Below are positions 1 to 11,324 of a stretch of 64,000 nt of DNA, piece after piece. The notes under the pieces were generated by a model. It saw only the letters and a list, made by a program, of their open reading frames with translations, searched no databases and had not been told where the DNA came from. How positions within the stretch are numbered: position 1 is the first letter of the stretch; every line of letters begins with the position of its first letter. Origin of the DNA: Cyclaneusma minus (taxonomy: Eukaryota > Ascomycota > Leotiomycetes > Marthamycetales > Marthamycetaceae); the NCBI GenBank assembly GCA_037179335.1, contig JAKZHN010000038.1, forward strand, positions 124,001 through 188,000. Reading direction: 5' to 3'. The position numbers were made by a program, and so were the translations under genes.

Positions 1-797
1 TCGTTTTCGCCGGTACTGGATCTTTCCGCGCCGCCCTTACGTGCAGTCCCGAAAGTGTCTCTTCCAACGAAGCCGCCCTTTCCCGATTCCTCTCCAACGT
101 CTCCAAATCACCATCTTCCTCCGCTCCCACACCTTCGCCTCCTGATTTCTCGCGTAACACCAAGACATTCTTCCCGCTTCCCTACCAAGTCTACTACGGT
201 GGCTTAGCATTGCCGACTGCCTCATATACGAACCCTGATGGCGCCCCCTTGCAGATCCTCGCGCAGCTGCTTACACACAAGCACCTGCACCATGAGATCC
301 GCGAAAAGGGGGGTGCGTACGGCGGCGGCGCATATTCCCTCGCTCTCGAAGGCTTCTTCGGCTTCTACAGCTACCGTGACCCCAACCCCCAAAACAGCAT
401 TGCCATTATGCGCAATGCGGGCAGATGGGCAGTTGACAAGAAGTGGACCGATCGCGATATCGAAGAAGCGAAATTGTCCGTGTTCCAGAATCTGGATGCG
501 CCACGAAGTGTCAGTGATGAGGGAATGGGAAGGTTTTTGACGGGGGTGAGTCAGGAGATGAGGCAGGAACGAAGGGAGAGGTTGCTGGATGTCGGGAAGG
601 AGAGGGTAAGGGAGGTGGCGGAGAAGTATGTGGTTGAGGCGTTGGAGAAAGAAGAGGGGAGGTTGGTGATTTTGGGAGAGAAGAAGGTGTGGGTTGATGG
701 GTCCTGGGAGACGATGGATATGGGGATTGCGCAGAGTGACGGAGAGCCGGAGGTGCAGGATGAGGGGGACGTTCAAGCTGCAGCGATGGGGTCGTGA
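1..797 (+). CDS. CYM1: Mitochondrial presequence protease (M16C), C-terminal end, 5' truncated by window
   Basis: This is the last ~264 codons of a pitrilysin-family (M16) metallopeptidase of the Cym1/PreP type, which degrades cleaved presequences and other peptides in the mitochondrial matrix. The frame is open from base 3 of the window and ends at TGA 795-797. The diagnostic block is REKGGAYGGGA followed by FGFYSYRDPN, the conserved C-terminal M16C region that closes over the peptide chamber; the zinc site (HxxEH) lies in the missing N-terminal half. After the catalytic-fold end comes an acidic, poorly conserved tail (GEPEVQDEGDVQ). TTG at 210 is not a start: the frame continues upstream through FFPLPYQVYYGGLALP, which is typical of the family. 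Identification rests on recalled family motifs; the exact ortholog name (CYM1) is an inference. Confidence 0.85.
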   Translation, partial: VFAGTGSFRAALTCSPESVSSNEAALSRFLSNVSKSPSSSAPTPSPPDFSRNTKTFFPLPYQVYYGGLALPTASYTNPDGAPLQILAQLLTHKHLHHEIREKGGAYGGGAYSLALEGFFGFYSYRDPNPQNSIAIMRNAGRWAVDKKWTDRDIEEAKLSVFQNLDAPRSVSDEGMGRFLTGVSQEMRQERRERLLDVGKERVREVAEKYVVEALEKEEGRLVILGEKKVWVDGSWETMDMGIAQSDGEPEVQDEGDVQAAAMGS

Positions 798-3419
798 GTA
801 AGTCTATGAGTGAGTTGTTTCGCTGTAAGATCTTCTGTTTCTGCTCCACTCTTGCATAGCCTGGCGTTTTCACCCGTTGCATCTTCGGAAACTCAAAAAG
901 GGACATGTACATGTCACATCGAGCAGAATTTCGGAGCACAGGACACAGTATTCTGTGTATAATGAGGCTGTTACACATGCCATGTATAAAACTGTATATA
1001 ACAAGAAAAACAAAGGTATTGATATCAAGTCTCTCGGGCAACCATGGACGATGCGGAGAACCATTCGTATCGCGCCAACCAGTATATCATTCTCATCATC
1101 ATTCTCTCATTTCTCGGAATGCACGGGCAGACAGCGCTACGAACAGATTATACGTCTGCAGTCCACTTCAATGGCTGTCAAGATCACTCGGGCAAGCGCG
1201 AGATCAAACCACGGGCATCTGTTGGCTCTTCTCGTAACCCAAGACCTTGATTCTTGTGTTGTTGCGGAAGCCGGTTCAGTGCCTTTCCGTCTTTCTCAGA
1301 ACTGTCTTTCTGGAGGTGTGGGAAGACGGACTAAAGATGTGAAGACATTTTAGAGCGCGGATTGTGAGAGCTTGGTGGGGGCTGGAGGGAAGAATGAGTG
1401 CGAGGGGAGGGGGACGAGCTGTGGGGGCAAGATACTACTTTGCAGTATCAAGCCATCTAGAGTTAAATCAAGAATCTGATATACACACAGGATAGGTATA
1501 ATGTCGTGTGCTCCACTACCGTTTTGGGCCCAGCGGGAACCACAGGTGCGCTGGCCGTTAATACACCTTGATGTCTACCGTAGTACCATGGTATGGCTGC
1601 TGCGGTATGACTTAGGATAGTGCGGTTGGACGGACACCAGCAGCATCCGGGTCAGCAGCACCCGTGGTCCCCGCTGGTCCCAAAGCGGTAGTGGAGCACG
1701 CGACAGTGCTGAGAGACTTTTCAATCCGAAGCATCGAATGCTTCCTCTATAGTCATTTAATTCCACAGTTTCCTGCAACCCCAACGGCTCAGGCGCAGGG
1801 GGTCGTCGGGCTGAGGGCTCTCAATCAGAGCATGTGTCAGAAGTTTCAGAATCAAGTTGGGATTTTGGTTTCCGGTCGGTAGATTGAGGGAACCGGTGGC
1901 TATAGAGACTAGTTTCAGTTGCGAGACGGTCATATGAAGACTGTCGTGTAGACTGGAGTGTATATAGGAATGTGTTATTGGGAAACGAGTCTAGGCTGTC
2001 GGTTTGAGGTGTCTCAATGAGCATGTCGACTTTTCTTGTTTCAATAGCTCCATGGAACCAGCTGAGTAGACGGCGAGATCCTGATATCCTGAGATAAGGT
2101 AGGTATGGATAGAGAACGACGGTGAAAACAGAAGAGGAAGCACGGAGAAGGCAGATGATCCGACCGACCTTGGAAGTGGTATACGACGCGAGATGAGTCC
2201 GCGTGTTCACGGGGCTTATCGTCACATGCTTGGAGGTCTGGCACAGAAGGAATGGTTGTACCGGGTACTCGGTATCAGTACATGTGCTATCATCTATATT
2301 CAGCTTCTTCGATGTTTCACGGCAGGGTGCAGAATGCATGTTTTGCAGGTTTTGCAGATGCATTCAGCCGTAAGACGGCGACGTCGGTAAGGTAAGGCTG
2401 TGTGGCGACCAACGACGTGGAAGTTGGAAGGACTGAGAGAGTCAAGTTGTTTTAGTAGAGCTGTTATGACCTGGTCGTCGAGTACCTCTAAGGTAAAGAG
2501 AATAGGGCTTTCTGATCTTTTTCCTAACCAGTTGGGTTGGCTGACGAGAGATGCTCGTGGTGAGTTTGCCAGTCGCCTGTCGTCTCGACTCTCGAGTATC
2601 GAGAAGCCGCCCCTTGAATCGAAAATAGCTTGACTGCAGTCGCAGACCGCCTCGAATACTACCTACGAAGACGCCTCTGTTTCCAGCTTGATATAAATGG
2701 CTCAAGTAACATGAGGCCAAGGCAGGATTCAATACATGTACACCGCTTCAGGATTCGGTGCTGGGATTCGTATGCATCTGCTCTGAAGTGGCAGTTGGTG
2801 ATGAACTTCTTGCTTGGCAACGGCTGCCCCTGGCATAAACCAGCATCATCCCGCTCGCGATGATGATGTGTTGCGGGCGAGCCACATTGGGCAGCTGGAC
2901 TGAATTCTTGAAGCTCGAAGTTAGAACAATTTAACTTTTGACTTGTTGGCCAAGCATCATCGACATGCAAGGACATGTACTCTAAACACACCTACCGACA
3001 GGCCGGGCAACTTCAAGACTTTTTGACAGTTTCTTGGTACCCTAGCTGCGATTCACTTCGTTGACCTAATTCGATCTAATATAGGAACGCCCTGGCTATA
3101 TAGAACATCGTGAATAAACCGCAGAAACAAATCCAAGCAGTTGTGACGAGCAGAGTAGTATCGCGGGGATAGAGCTCGCCTCTGGGTAACGGCGAAGAAG
3201 TCCGTAAGAGCCGGGATGGAATGCGGCATTTATTTTCAGATGGACATCAATTCAAGATTCAGGTCGAGTGGCGGAGTAGAGTAGGACTGGAAAAGGCTGG
3301 AGTCTGCGGAAAATCCTCTAAACTTTACCGCCTGGCGCATCGACCAGTCGGCGGGGTGTCATAGTAGGTCCAGTCCAAAGCGGCCTTGGTCACTGCGGAC
3401 GCCCCACCGGCGAAAAGAC
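798..3419. other. Intergenic region, no supported gene
   Basis: About 2.6 kb between the CYM1 end and the ODC leader. Open frames here are short, overlap on both strands and lack recognisable domains or convincing splice structure; the longest, on the minus strand at 1821-2363, has no family signature. The only structure seen is the imperfect inverted repeat at 1502-1706, described separately. The first 150-200 bases probably hold the 3' UTR of CYM1. Confidence 0.6.
1502..1706. repeat. Imperfect long inverted repeat (fold-back / MITE-like)
   Basis: Arms of about 56 bp at 1502-1557 and 1650-1706 are reverse complements, separated by ~92 bp. Both arms read TGTCG(T/C)GTGCTCCACTACCG and continue through a CAGCGGG(A/G)ACCAC core. 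Most differences between arms are C/T or G/A transitions. This looks like a small terminal-inverted-repeat element or fold-back repeat altered by RIP-like mutation. I cannot identify a clean target-site duplication, so mobility is an inference. Confidence 0.6.
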
Positions 3420-4319
3420 GCTCGGTCTCGACACACCAGACGCACAACAAAAACATCGCCGCCTCTTCTTTCCACCTGCTTCCTCTCCAGCACCACCTAC
3501 CCCCTCTCCCGTCGTCAGGACGTCTGTCGAAAGTAACATCGCTATCCTAAGAATCGAATTGTCGCCGCTACTACCCCATAATATCTCGCCGGATCTGGCC
3601 CTCCGGAGCTAATTTTATCCTGAAAAATTCTTGCAGCCCTCGGTAGGTCCACCCCTCCCTCTCCCTCAGAGGTGTGTCGAGCAATTTTCTCTCGCAATCA
3701 GCTTCCCCTTCAGCCGGAAGCCCTTGCTCCTCAGCTTCATGCTTGTTACTTGAGTCATCTGCCGCCTCGGTACCTCTATATAAGCTTTGCCGCCCATACT
3801 GTTCCTGGATCCAAACTCTCATCTTCAATAGCTAACGCTTCTCCTCCTTGTAGATCTGCGCGTTTTTCTGCTAACCTTCTCCACACCTCCATTCCCCTAT
3901 AGACCGCCTTTGGTCTAAGCAAAGGCAATCTCGACAATACGGCTCCATCGGCCGTGACGCTCGTCTCTGATCACGATTTCTCGACAAGACTCAACCGCGA
4001 CACCATCAACGCTACCCCACCCCCTGCCTGGTACTAGACAGCAGCTTGAGCGCGGCATTTTCGACGTGCCCCCTCAAAACCAAGCTCCCTCTTCGGAAAC
4101 CCCTCAGCTGCCGCATAGGACGGCCTTAGAGGTTCTTCCTCTCGCGGAGGAAGAGTCGAGCAGACCTCGCCAGATCAGCACTGGATCTGACCGCTACAGA
4201 CCCCCTTAACGTCCATCAGGAGCACCAGTAGGTATTTCGCGCATCTCAGATATATAACTCCTGCTGATGTCCTGTTCTGTAGGAAACCACTCAACATTAC
4301 TATCAGCTCCTTCAGGGGT
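3420..4319 (+). promoter_or_regulatory. Long ODC 5' leader with a short uORF and a candidate leader intron
   Basis: The 900 bases before the ODC start are pyrimidine-rich and contain only two upstream ATGs. The first, at 3739, opens a four-codon uORF (M-L-V-T-stop, ending 3753). The second, at 4267, would open a long out-of-frame uORF overlapping the ODC start. It lies inside a likely 51-nt intron, 4232-4282, with GTATTT donor, TGCTGAT branch-like sequence and CTGTAG acceptor, so splicing would remove it. Known background: fungal ODC genes such as Neurospora spe-1 have long leaders that mediate polyamine control. The transcription start is not visible and these calls are inferred from sequence signals only. 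Confidence 0.45.
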
Positions 4320-5706
4320 ATGGCACCAGCCGCTACCAGCACCATTGCCACCACCACGACGACTTATACAAGTATCAAGTCTATCGAGAAGCCTCTGCTT
4401 CTTGATCACAATGGCGTCAATTCATCCGATGATCTAATTGGAGAGGCACTAAAGGGTGCTATCGAAGCCATTGATCACGACTCATGCGAACCTGGTGACG
4501 AAGATGCTTTTTTTGTAGCTGATCTTGGCGAGGTCTATCGACAGCATATGAGATGGAAATTGAATCTCCCTCGAGTCAAGCCTTTCTATGGTGAGTGATA
4601 CCGAGTCTCCAAGTGCATAATCCCGCTGACCTTGTTACCTAGCCGTCAAATGCAACCCCGACCCTCAAGTTCTACGCCTCCTGGCTGAACTTGGCACCGG
4701 CTTTGACTGTGCATCCAAGGCCGAAATTGAACAAGTCCTGAAGATGGGTATTGACCCTGACCGCATTATTTATGCCCAGCCCTGCAAGACGAAGTCCTAT
4801 GTTCGTTATGCTCAGACCAATGGCGTCAAGCAGATGACATTCGACAACACAGATGAGCTGTACAAAATCAAGCAGCTCTTTCCGGATGCTGAGTTGTACT
4901 TGCGAATCCACACGGATGACTCAACCAGCTTGTGTCGGCTGAGTCTCAAGTTTGGAGCTGCTCTCGATGCGGTTGACGGGCTTCTTGCTCTTGCGCGAGA
5001 GCTCGAGCTTAATGTTGTGGGCGTCAGCTTTCACGTAGGATCCGGTGCGTCCGATCCTGAAGGTTACACCAAGGCCGTTCAAGACGCACGCTGGGTATTT
5101 GACCGTGCCGCTGAGTATGGCTTCAACATGCGCACTCTCGATGTCGGCGGCGGCTTTTCCGACGACACCTTCGAAAGCTTCGCCCACACTTTGAGTTTGG
5201 CATTGGAAGAATATATGCCGCCACACATCCGCATCATCGGCGAGCCCGGTCGCTACTACGTCGCAACAGCCTTCACAGTCGCCTGCAACGTGATTGCGCG
5301 CCGAACTATCCAGGATTCCGGGTCTCTGGGAAAGAGCTATATGCTGTACCTGAATGACGGCGTGTACGGCAACTTCTCCAGCATCATGTTTGACCACCAG
5401 CACCCTGAGGCGCAGGTTCTGCGCGCCAACGGCCGAATGCATTACGGCACTCAGTCCGCTCTGCCGTGCGCCGATGGCGAGGGTGTTGAATACAATATCT
5501 GGGGTCCGACATGCGACAGCATTGACAAGATTTGCGATAGTATCCGCTTCCGCGAGACGCTGGATGTGGGCGATTGGTTGTACTTCCGCAACATGGGCGC
5601 GTATACGAAATGCTCGGCTACACGATTCAATGGCTTTAGCGACAATCATAATGTCATTTACGTGAGCAGCGAGGTGGGGGCGAAGAGCTTGTTGGGTATG
5701 CGATGA
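4320..5706 (+). CDS. SPE1: Ornithine decarboxylase
   Basis: Decarboxylates ornithine to putrescine, the first committed step of polyamine synthesis; PLP-dependent, fold type III, cytosolic, active as a head-to-tail dimer. Exons are 4320-4590 and 4643-5706 (52-nt GT-AG intron, phase 1), giving 444 aa, the normal size for fungal ODC. Visible motifs: the PLP-lysine segment FYAVKCN, which is created exactly across the splice junction; HVGSG; the glycine-rich phosphate loop LDVGGGFSDD; EPGRYY; and the C-terminal active-site C-D pair in GPTCDSID, contributed to the partner subunit. The N-terminal ~45 residues are Thr/Ser rich and variable. The start is the first in-frame ATG after the leader. Antizyme-regulated turnover is known for the family but no degron can be read off here. 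Confidence 0.97.
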
Positions 5707-6362
5707 GCGGGGAGTTGTATATACAGAGTGGCGTTGGATTATAGGAGGAAGTGCAATTTCTTTTTCTTCTGCAGGACTTTCTTTTATGTTATAGTCATAT
5801 TCTGGCTAGTATATTGGTAGTTGGGGATAGTTGGGGAGAAGAAAGGCGAAGGCCAGAATGCTACATATTATACAGTTTCCCTTGTCATGAAGCAAATTAG
5901 GGGCCAACTTTGTGGTAAGTGAGCAGATGCCGAGATCAATCTCCTTGTGTCGGTTTCGTCAAGGCCTTCCCTTTGGAAGCAACCCTACATGTAGGACTGT
6001 CAGGTCGTCAATGGACTTCAATGTTCAAGCACATTGATATTGGCCCAGGCTTAAAGATCCCCGCCAAGCACGGTCTTACGGCCCCACCAAAGATCGGATC
6101 AATTGACTGGACTCCGGGGAGGCTAACGTCACCTTGCAGCCAATGGGAAGCTCGCAATTCTAAGCACAAGCTCCCCCGCCAGGTGCTACCTGCACCATCG
6201 ACAGCTCGAGTAAATAATGCCATCATCGACATCACCTGTCGCTCGAGTCAGCCTGAGTCTTCTGCACCTCCCTCTCACAGTCCCTGCATAATCCGACAGA
6301 ATCCGACAGAATCCGACAGAATCGTCCAAACTTCTCCCCCAAAACCTCCACAAGCCTGGTAG
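5707..6362. other. Intergenic: ODC 3' region and promoter of the AIF-like gene
   Basis: A 656-bp same-orientation gap. The first ~150 bases after the ODC stop are T-rich and probably 3' UTR. Just before the next gene lies a perfect three-copy tandem repeat, listed separately. No gene is supported. Confidence 0.6.
6291..6320 (+). repeat. Three tandem copies of a 10-bp unit
   Basis: ATCCGACAGA is repeated three times without mismatch, with a fourth copy starting (ATCG) at 6321. It ends about 40 bp before the ATG of the AIF-like gene, so it lies in its promoter or 5' UTR and could be a binding-site array or a simple slippage repeat. Confidence 0.8.
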
Positions 6363-8179
6363 ATGCTCTCGTCGCGCTGCCTACTACGCTCCCATCTACG
6401 AGTGCTCTCGAAGACATCGACGCCACCATTTCTGCCGAATCACTTTACTGCTGCTTTTGCTACCACTCCATACACCATGGCCCAAGAATACAAGCTCAAG
6501 GGCTTGACGTCCATTGACTTGAAGCCCGGGGAGAAGAGGGAATACGAGATTGAAGGCATCGAGGAAGGCAAGGTCTTGCTCTGCAATGTTGGAGGCAAGA
6601 CAACTGCCATTGGTTCCAAATGTACTCATTACGGTGCTCCATTGGTTAAGGGTGTCTTGACTGGAGATGGCCGTCTTACTTGTCCATGGCACGGAGGTGA
6701 GATATCCACTCAGCTTCACACTGCCGTACTTTCACTGACTCGATCACTACAGCCTGCTTCAATGCCAGTACTGGTGACATCGAAAATGCTCCTGCTCTTG
6801 ATGCCCTCCCAGCCTTCAAGCTGTCCGAGAAGGATGGTGCCGTGTATGTGACGGGAGAGCAGAGTGCCTTCAAGGGGAGCAAGCGAAAGCCAAACATCAA
6901 GTGCAAAGCCATTGGACAAGACAAGGTCGTTATCGTTGGTTTCGGGGACGGTGGTCTTGCGACTCTCGAAACACTCCGTGAGAATGGATACAAGGGCGCA
7001 ATTACAGTGATCGGAAGCGAGGGATACCTGCCCATTGACAGAACCAAGCTCTCCAAGGCCTTGATCGATGACCCTTCCAAGGTCGAATGGAGAGATGAGG
7101 CTTTCTTCAAGTCTGCGGACGTGGACATTGTCAGTGACGAGGCCACGGCTGTTGACTTCTCTAGCAAGAAGGTCACAACCAAGAGCGGCAAGACGTATCC
7201 TTATACTAAGCTTGTTCTTGCAACGGGTGGCTCCCCTCAAATGCTCCCGCTTCCAGGTTTCAAGGACCTGGAGAACATTTTCCTTCTCCGCACCATCCAC
7301 CACACCAAGAAGATCAATGCAGCTATCGGCGAAGGCAAGAAGAAGATTGTCATCATCGGTAGTTCCTTCATTGGCATGGAAGTAGCCAACTGCACCGCCA
7401 AGAACAACGAAGTTACCGTCGTTGGTATGGAACAAGCTCCCCTAGAGCGCATCATGGGCAAAGAAGTTGGCCAGATTTTCCAGAAGACTCTCGAAGGCAA
7501 CGGCGCCAAGTTCTATATGGGTGCCGGTGTTGAGGGCGCGTATCCCTCCGAATCCGACTCATCAAAAGTCGGATACATCAAATTGAAGGACGGCACGAAG
7601 CTCGAAGCTGATCTCGTCATCCTCGGCACGGGCGTAAAGCCCGCTACTAGCTTCCTGAAAGAAAACTCGGCCGTGACGCTTGAGGAAGACGGCTCCCTGC
7701 GAACCGACGAGTCCTTTGCCGTGCAAGGTCTTAAGGACGTCTTCGCCATCGGCGACATCGCCACCTACCCATACCACGGCCCCGGTGGCGAGGGCCATCC
7801 CACGCGCATTGAGCACTGGAACGTAGCGCACAACTCTGGACGCTCAGTCGGCAAGTCGATTGCCGACCCATCCGCGGGACCCAAAGCCTTCATTCCCATC
7901 TTCTGGTCAGCACTCGGCTCCCAGTTGCGTTACTGCGGTAACACCCACGGCGGCTTTGACGACTTGGTGCTGAAGGGCGAGCCTGACAAGGCGAAATTTG
8001 CGGCATATTATTGTAAGGGTGAGACCATTGTTGCGGTGGCGACCATGGGCATGGATCCCATTATGTCGCAGTCGAGCGAGCTGATGCGCAGAGGAAAGAT
8101 GCCGAGTAAGACAGAGATCAAGGGTATGGCGGATATGGCGATCCTGGAGGTGCAAGTGCCTTCTGAACTCAAGATTTGA
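6363..8179 (+). CDS. Rieske-domain AIF-like FAD/NAD(P)H oxidoreductase, probably mitochondrial
   Basis: A flavoprotein of the AIFM3 / Nfrl family: an N-terminal Rieske [2Fe-2S] domain fused to a pyridine nucleotide-disulphide oxidoreductase. Exons 6363-6696 and 6753-8179 (56-nt intron, phase 1), 586 aa. The Rieske ligands are CTHYGAP and CPWHGACFN; the second motif is completed across the splice junction, which fixes the intron. The FAD fold begins at VVIVGFGDGG, the NAD-binding fold at IVIIGSSFIGMEVA, and the second FAD motif is VFAIGDIATY. The C-terminal ~110 residues match the reductase C-terminal domain. The first 40 residues (MLSSRCLLRSHLRVLSK...) are basic and Ser-rich, like a mitochondrial presequence; translation from Met at 6478 would give a cytosolic form. 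Role in cell death is only inferred from the family. Confidence 0.93.
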
Positions 8180-8720
8180 GGCTCCTAGATGTAGAAGCGC
8201 ACCAAGGCGCTGCGAGGGAAAGGGGGGCTACACGGTACCGGAAAGAGCGTGAACGCGCGGTGCTTTTGACAATGACAACATTACGAGCTTACGAAAAAGA
8301 CTTGTCGGTGACAGCAAATCCTGAGTGACATTTTTATTCAGGCTCGACAGAAGACCGCCCGACTCTCGCCTGCTCAGAGTGCTTGCATATCGACTTGGCG
8401 GAACGAGCCGTGGCTATATTTGCCTGCCCATGGGGTAAGTTTGATGCTCCAATTCTAACACTCAAAGCCAATTGTCAATGAAACTGTCTTTTGCTGCTCA
8501 GAATGACTACCGGCATGGAAGAGTCTCCGGGGCTCTTGCCAATTATCATTGACGCTACGACGACTGGAATCTACACTCTCATCATCCTCTCCAAGTTTCA
8601 TAGGTTTCATAGGTTGAAAAGCTCTCCTCTTTCCCTGATTCTGCGTTTCCCAATTACATCCGTTATCCTACAGTACACAACCAGTCCGCGCCTACCGGCG
8701 GTGAAAACCCCCAGAGATCA
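8180..8720. other. Convergent intergenic gap
   Basis: The 541 bases between the AIF-like stop and the minus-strand amidohydrolase stop hold the two 3' regions. The 82-codon frame at 8491-8739 has no recognisable features. No other gene seen. Confidence 0.6.
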
Positions 8721-10042
8721 TCAATACTCAAATCCGTAAGCCTCGGCACACGTTCTCCCCAAAATATCTCTCTGCGCCTCCTCGTCCAGCTTTTCTACTT
8801 CAAACATCCTCTCTGCAACCTCTTTCCACCTCTTCCACGCACCTGCCACCTGGAATGGTTTGTTCTTCTGAATGTTCATCTTATCGCCGTTGTACGTACT
8901 AACAGGCCAATCACTTCCAAACATGATTCTCTTTGGCCCGAACTCCCTCAGTACAACCCGTACCCACCTCCCGATCTGGTTATAGATATACTTCGCATCT
9001 CTTTCCCTCCCCTGTTCGTCGAACAGCTGCAGCTTCGCCATCTCCGAAAATGCCCCACTCAGCTTGACATAAACCTTGGGAAACTTCGCGCACCATGTCA
9101 TCGTATTCTCCCACTCATAGAACAACTCTCCTGCATCCCGGGGACCCCACCTGTCAGATCTTGGCGGATAGGTAGCCCGTGGTTTGATGTCAGGCTCACC
9201 AAGCCGCGGCTTGCCCATGTGGTTAATCACCAACACCACATTGCTCTTGCCTCGCTCTTCCTCTCTCATCCTCACATTATCGACGAATATAAACAGGTCT
9301 CTCAATTGCTCTTTCCCATGCCGCAACTCGCTCGAATCGATCCCGATATCAAACGCCATGCCCCTGTCACCCAAGTCCAGCACACTTTCCAAGAAATTTT
9401 CGGTGTTCAGACTCTGTCCTGGTTTCTGGGGCGTGTGCTTGTGCTGTACTAGGAATCGCACGCCCTTGATCTTGTCGAACGCCTCGCCGGCTACTGACTG
9501 CATCTGCGAGAAATACTCGGATAGGACTTTGGGACCGGCGGGCAGGGGCGCCCAGGGTATGATGGCTTTGCAGAGACTGGCGTGGCCGGCTGTGTGGCCT
9601 TCGCCGGGCAGGGGTTTGCCGAGGATGATGCGTGACATGAAGGCTAGTTCGCGCAGGGGCTCTTCCCAGCCGCTCGGATCCAGGGTGGAGCTACGGTCGG
9701 TTTCCATGAAGACGAAGCCGCGGAGACGGGGGTTGGCGATGGGTGTCTAGGATCGTGTTAGTATGTCAGTATGTGAAAAATGAAAATGAAATGGGGAGGG
9801 GGAGGGGGAAGCACGAGAGCATTTTCTGCAGCAGCCTTGTATTCGTCAACAGAGTGTTGTTCGCGCAGCGGGTGGCCCATCGAACACCAGTCCAGCGACG
9901 CGAGTTCGGAGGCGGGATAGAGGTGGATGTGGGAGTCGATGATGGGGATGGGGCCGGGGGGGTTCATTTTCTTCCAATTTTTGTACGACGAGTAGTCGCT
10001 CTGCCGCCCTTCCTTTGGTCTTCTTTTTTTGCCCTTCTCCAT
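8721..10042 (-). CDS. Amidohydrolase (COG3618 TIM-barrel), L-rhamnono-lactonase-like
   Basis: A metal-dependent hydrolase of the amidohydrolase-2 family. Exons on the minus strand are 10042-9815 and 9746-8721 with a 68-nt intron (GTGCTT donor, CCTAG acceptor, phase 0), giving 417 aa. Metal-binding signatures are present in order: the N-terminal HxH in IDSHIHLYP, a mid-barrel His in VINHMGKPRL, and the late Asp in MFGSDWPVS. The N-terminal ~25 residues are basic and variable (MEKGKKRRPKEGRQ); a second Met just before PPGPIPIIDSHIH could be the real start. Fungal proteins of this layout include L-rhamnono-gamma-lactonase of L-rhamnose catabolism, but no other sugar-pathway gene is adjacent, so the substrate is open. 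Confidence 0.88.
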
Positions 10043-11324
10043 GGTCAGTTTGATTTGAGACGTTGGAGATGCGCGGAGATTGGGAAATCAGATGAGAGGA
10101 AGTTTGGAAAAGCTGAGTGCTGCGACTGTGAACAGGATAGGAGACTTTCTAACCCGGATGTCTGAACGGGGTTGGGAGGGCACTGAGATTCTTTTGGTTT
10201 AAGTATGGACTGCTTTGGTTTGCTAAAGATGTTGAATGGTCAGAGGGTTGGCACTTACCTACAGTAAGGACTACAGCAAGGACTGAGACTGAGTTGCTTC
10301 TGATATCAGCTGGGTTGTACCAGATGAAGCTATTATGGATCAGCCGAGGGAATCACATACGGGCACTGAAGAGATAGGTACCTAGACTCAGCAGCTTCTT
10401 CGATATCACTTGTGCTCGTAGCAAGCAAGTTGCTAAACTCACCTACCCTCCAATTCGTTGCTGCTAAGAACATAGCCTTCCTTGTCTCTGCCCCGCTATC
10501 GCCCCCGCCATCGCTGGTCAATGCGTGCTCGGTGTGTAATCCCCCGAAATTGAGTGTCTCGCTGCCAGCCGATTCCAGGCCCGGGTTGGTAGAGGCGCAA
10601 GGCAAGCATGGAACCCTGACACGTGCTTTGAAGGAACAAAGTTTCTGCGAGATTTCACGCCTTCCCAATGAAGACAATTTGATCAATGACATAGAGGTAT
10701 GTGGTTTGCAAGGCTGCAAGTCCAGCAGATTGGTCATAAGATGGTCAAATAGATTCAAGCGTCATCTAAGCTATCCATCATCATCACACGTGCCAGGAAC
10801 AGGTCGGGCCATCATGCACCGCGTTCCCCCTTTGCCACAAATCATCTTCATCCGTCATCCCCTCTCCTTTAACAAAAGAGAAGCGACATGCATATCGGCT
10901 CATCTCTCTTCTTTCCGGACCCTGAAGAGGAGTGAGACATGTCAAAATTGTCCACCAGAAACCAAACAGCACCCAACAACATCAACATCAGACAACAACG
11001 AAATACACCCTTCCCGACAGAGTCATCCAAATCGTCTCCTACGATTTGAGGATGATGATCGAAGGTCACCTGAAGGAAAGGACGGCCGCGGATTCGGCTC
11101 GTGTGTGGGTATACACGATGAAGGGGACCAGCCCCGACGCCGGTATGTGAAGTGAGTGCCGGCTAGCGTGTTCGGCCCAGCAACAGCAGCAAAGTCCGTT
11201 CATAGGACCGGCAGCGTCATCATGCTTAGCGCATGGAAAAGCGAAAGTATCTGCTTAAAGAAAAAGAATTCTCTCTGCGAAGTACCGCACAAGGCAAATG
11301 TGTAGCACTCCAAGCATGTCCTCA
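10043..11324. other. Intergenic region, no supported gene
   Basis: 1.28 kb. The 247-codon plus-strand frame at 10412-11155 and overlapping minus frames have low-complexity composition, no domain and no flanking splice logic, so I do not call them. The right part probably includes the 3' UTR of the glycogen-binding-domain gene. Confidence 0.6.

Noticed and set aside
222..776. 184-codon minus-strand frame
   Set aside because: Complete shadow of the CYM1 frame, which has strong family motifs; the antisense frame has none.
1821..2363. 180-codon minus-strand frame
   Set aside because: Random-like composition, no domain, no splice context, overlapping frames on the other strand.
10412..11155. 247-codon plus-strand frame
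   Set aside because: Long by chance in GC-rich DNA; no recognisable domain, minus-strand frames overlap it.
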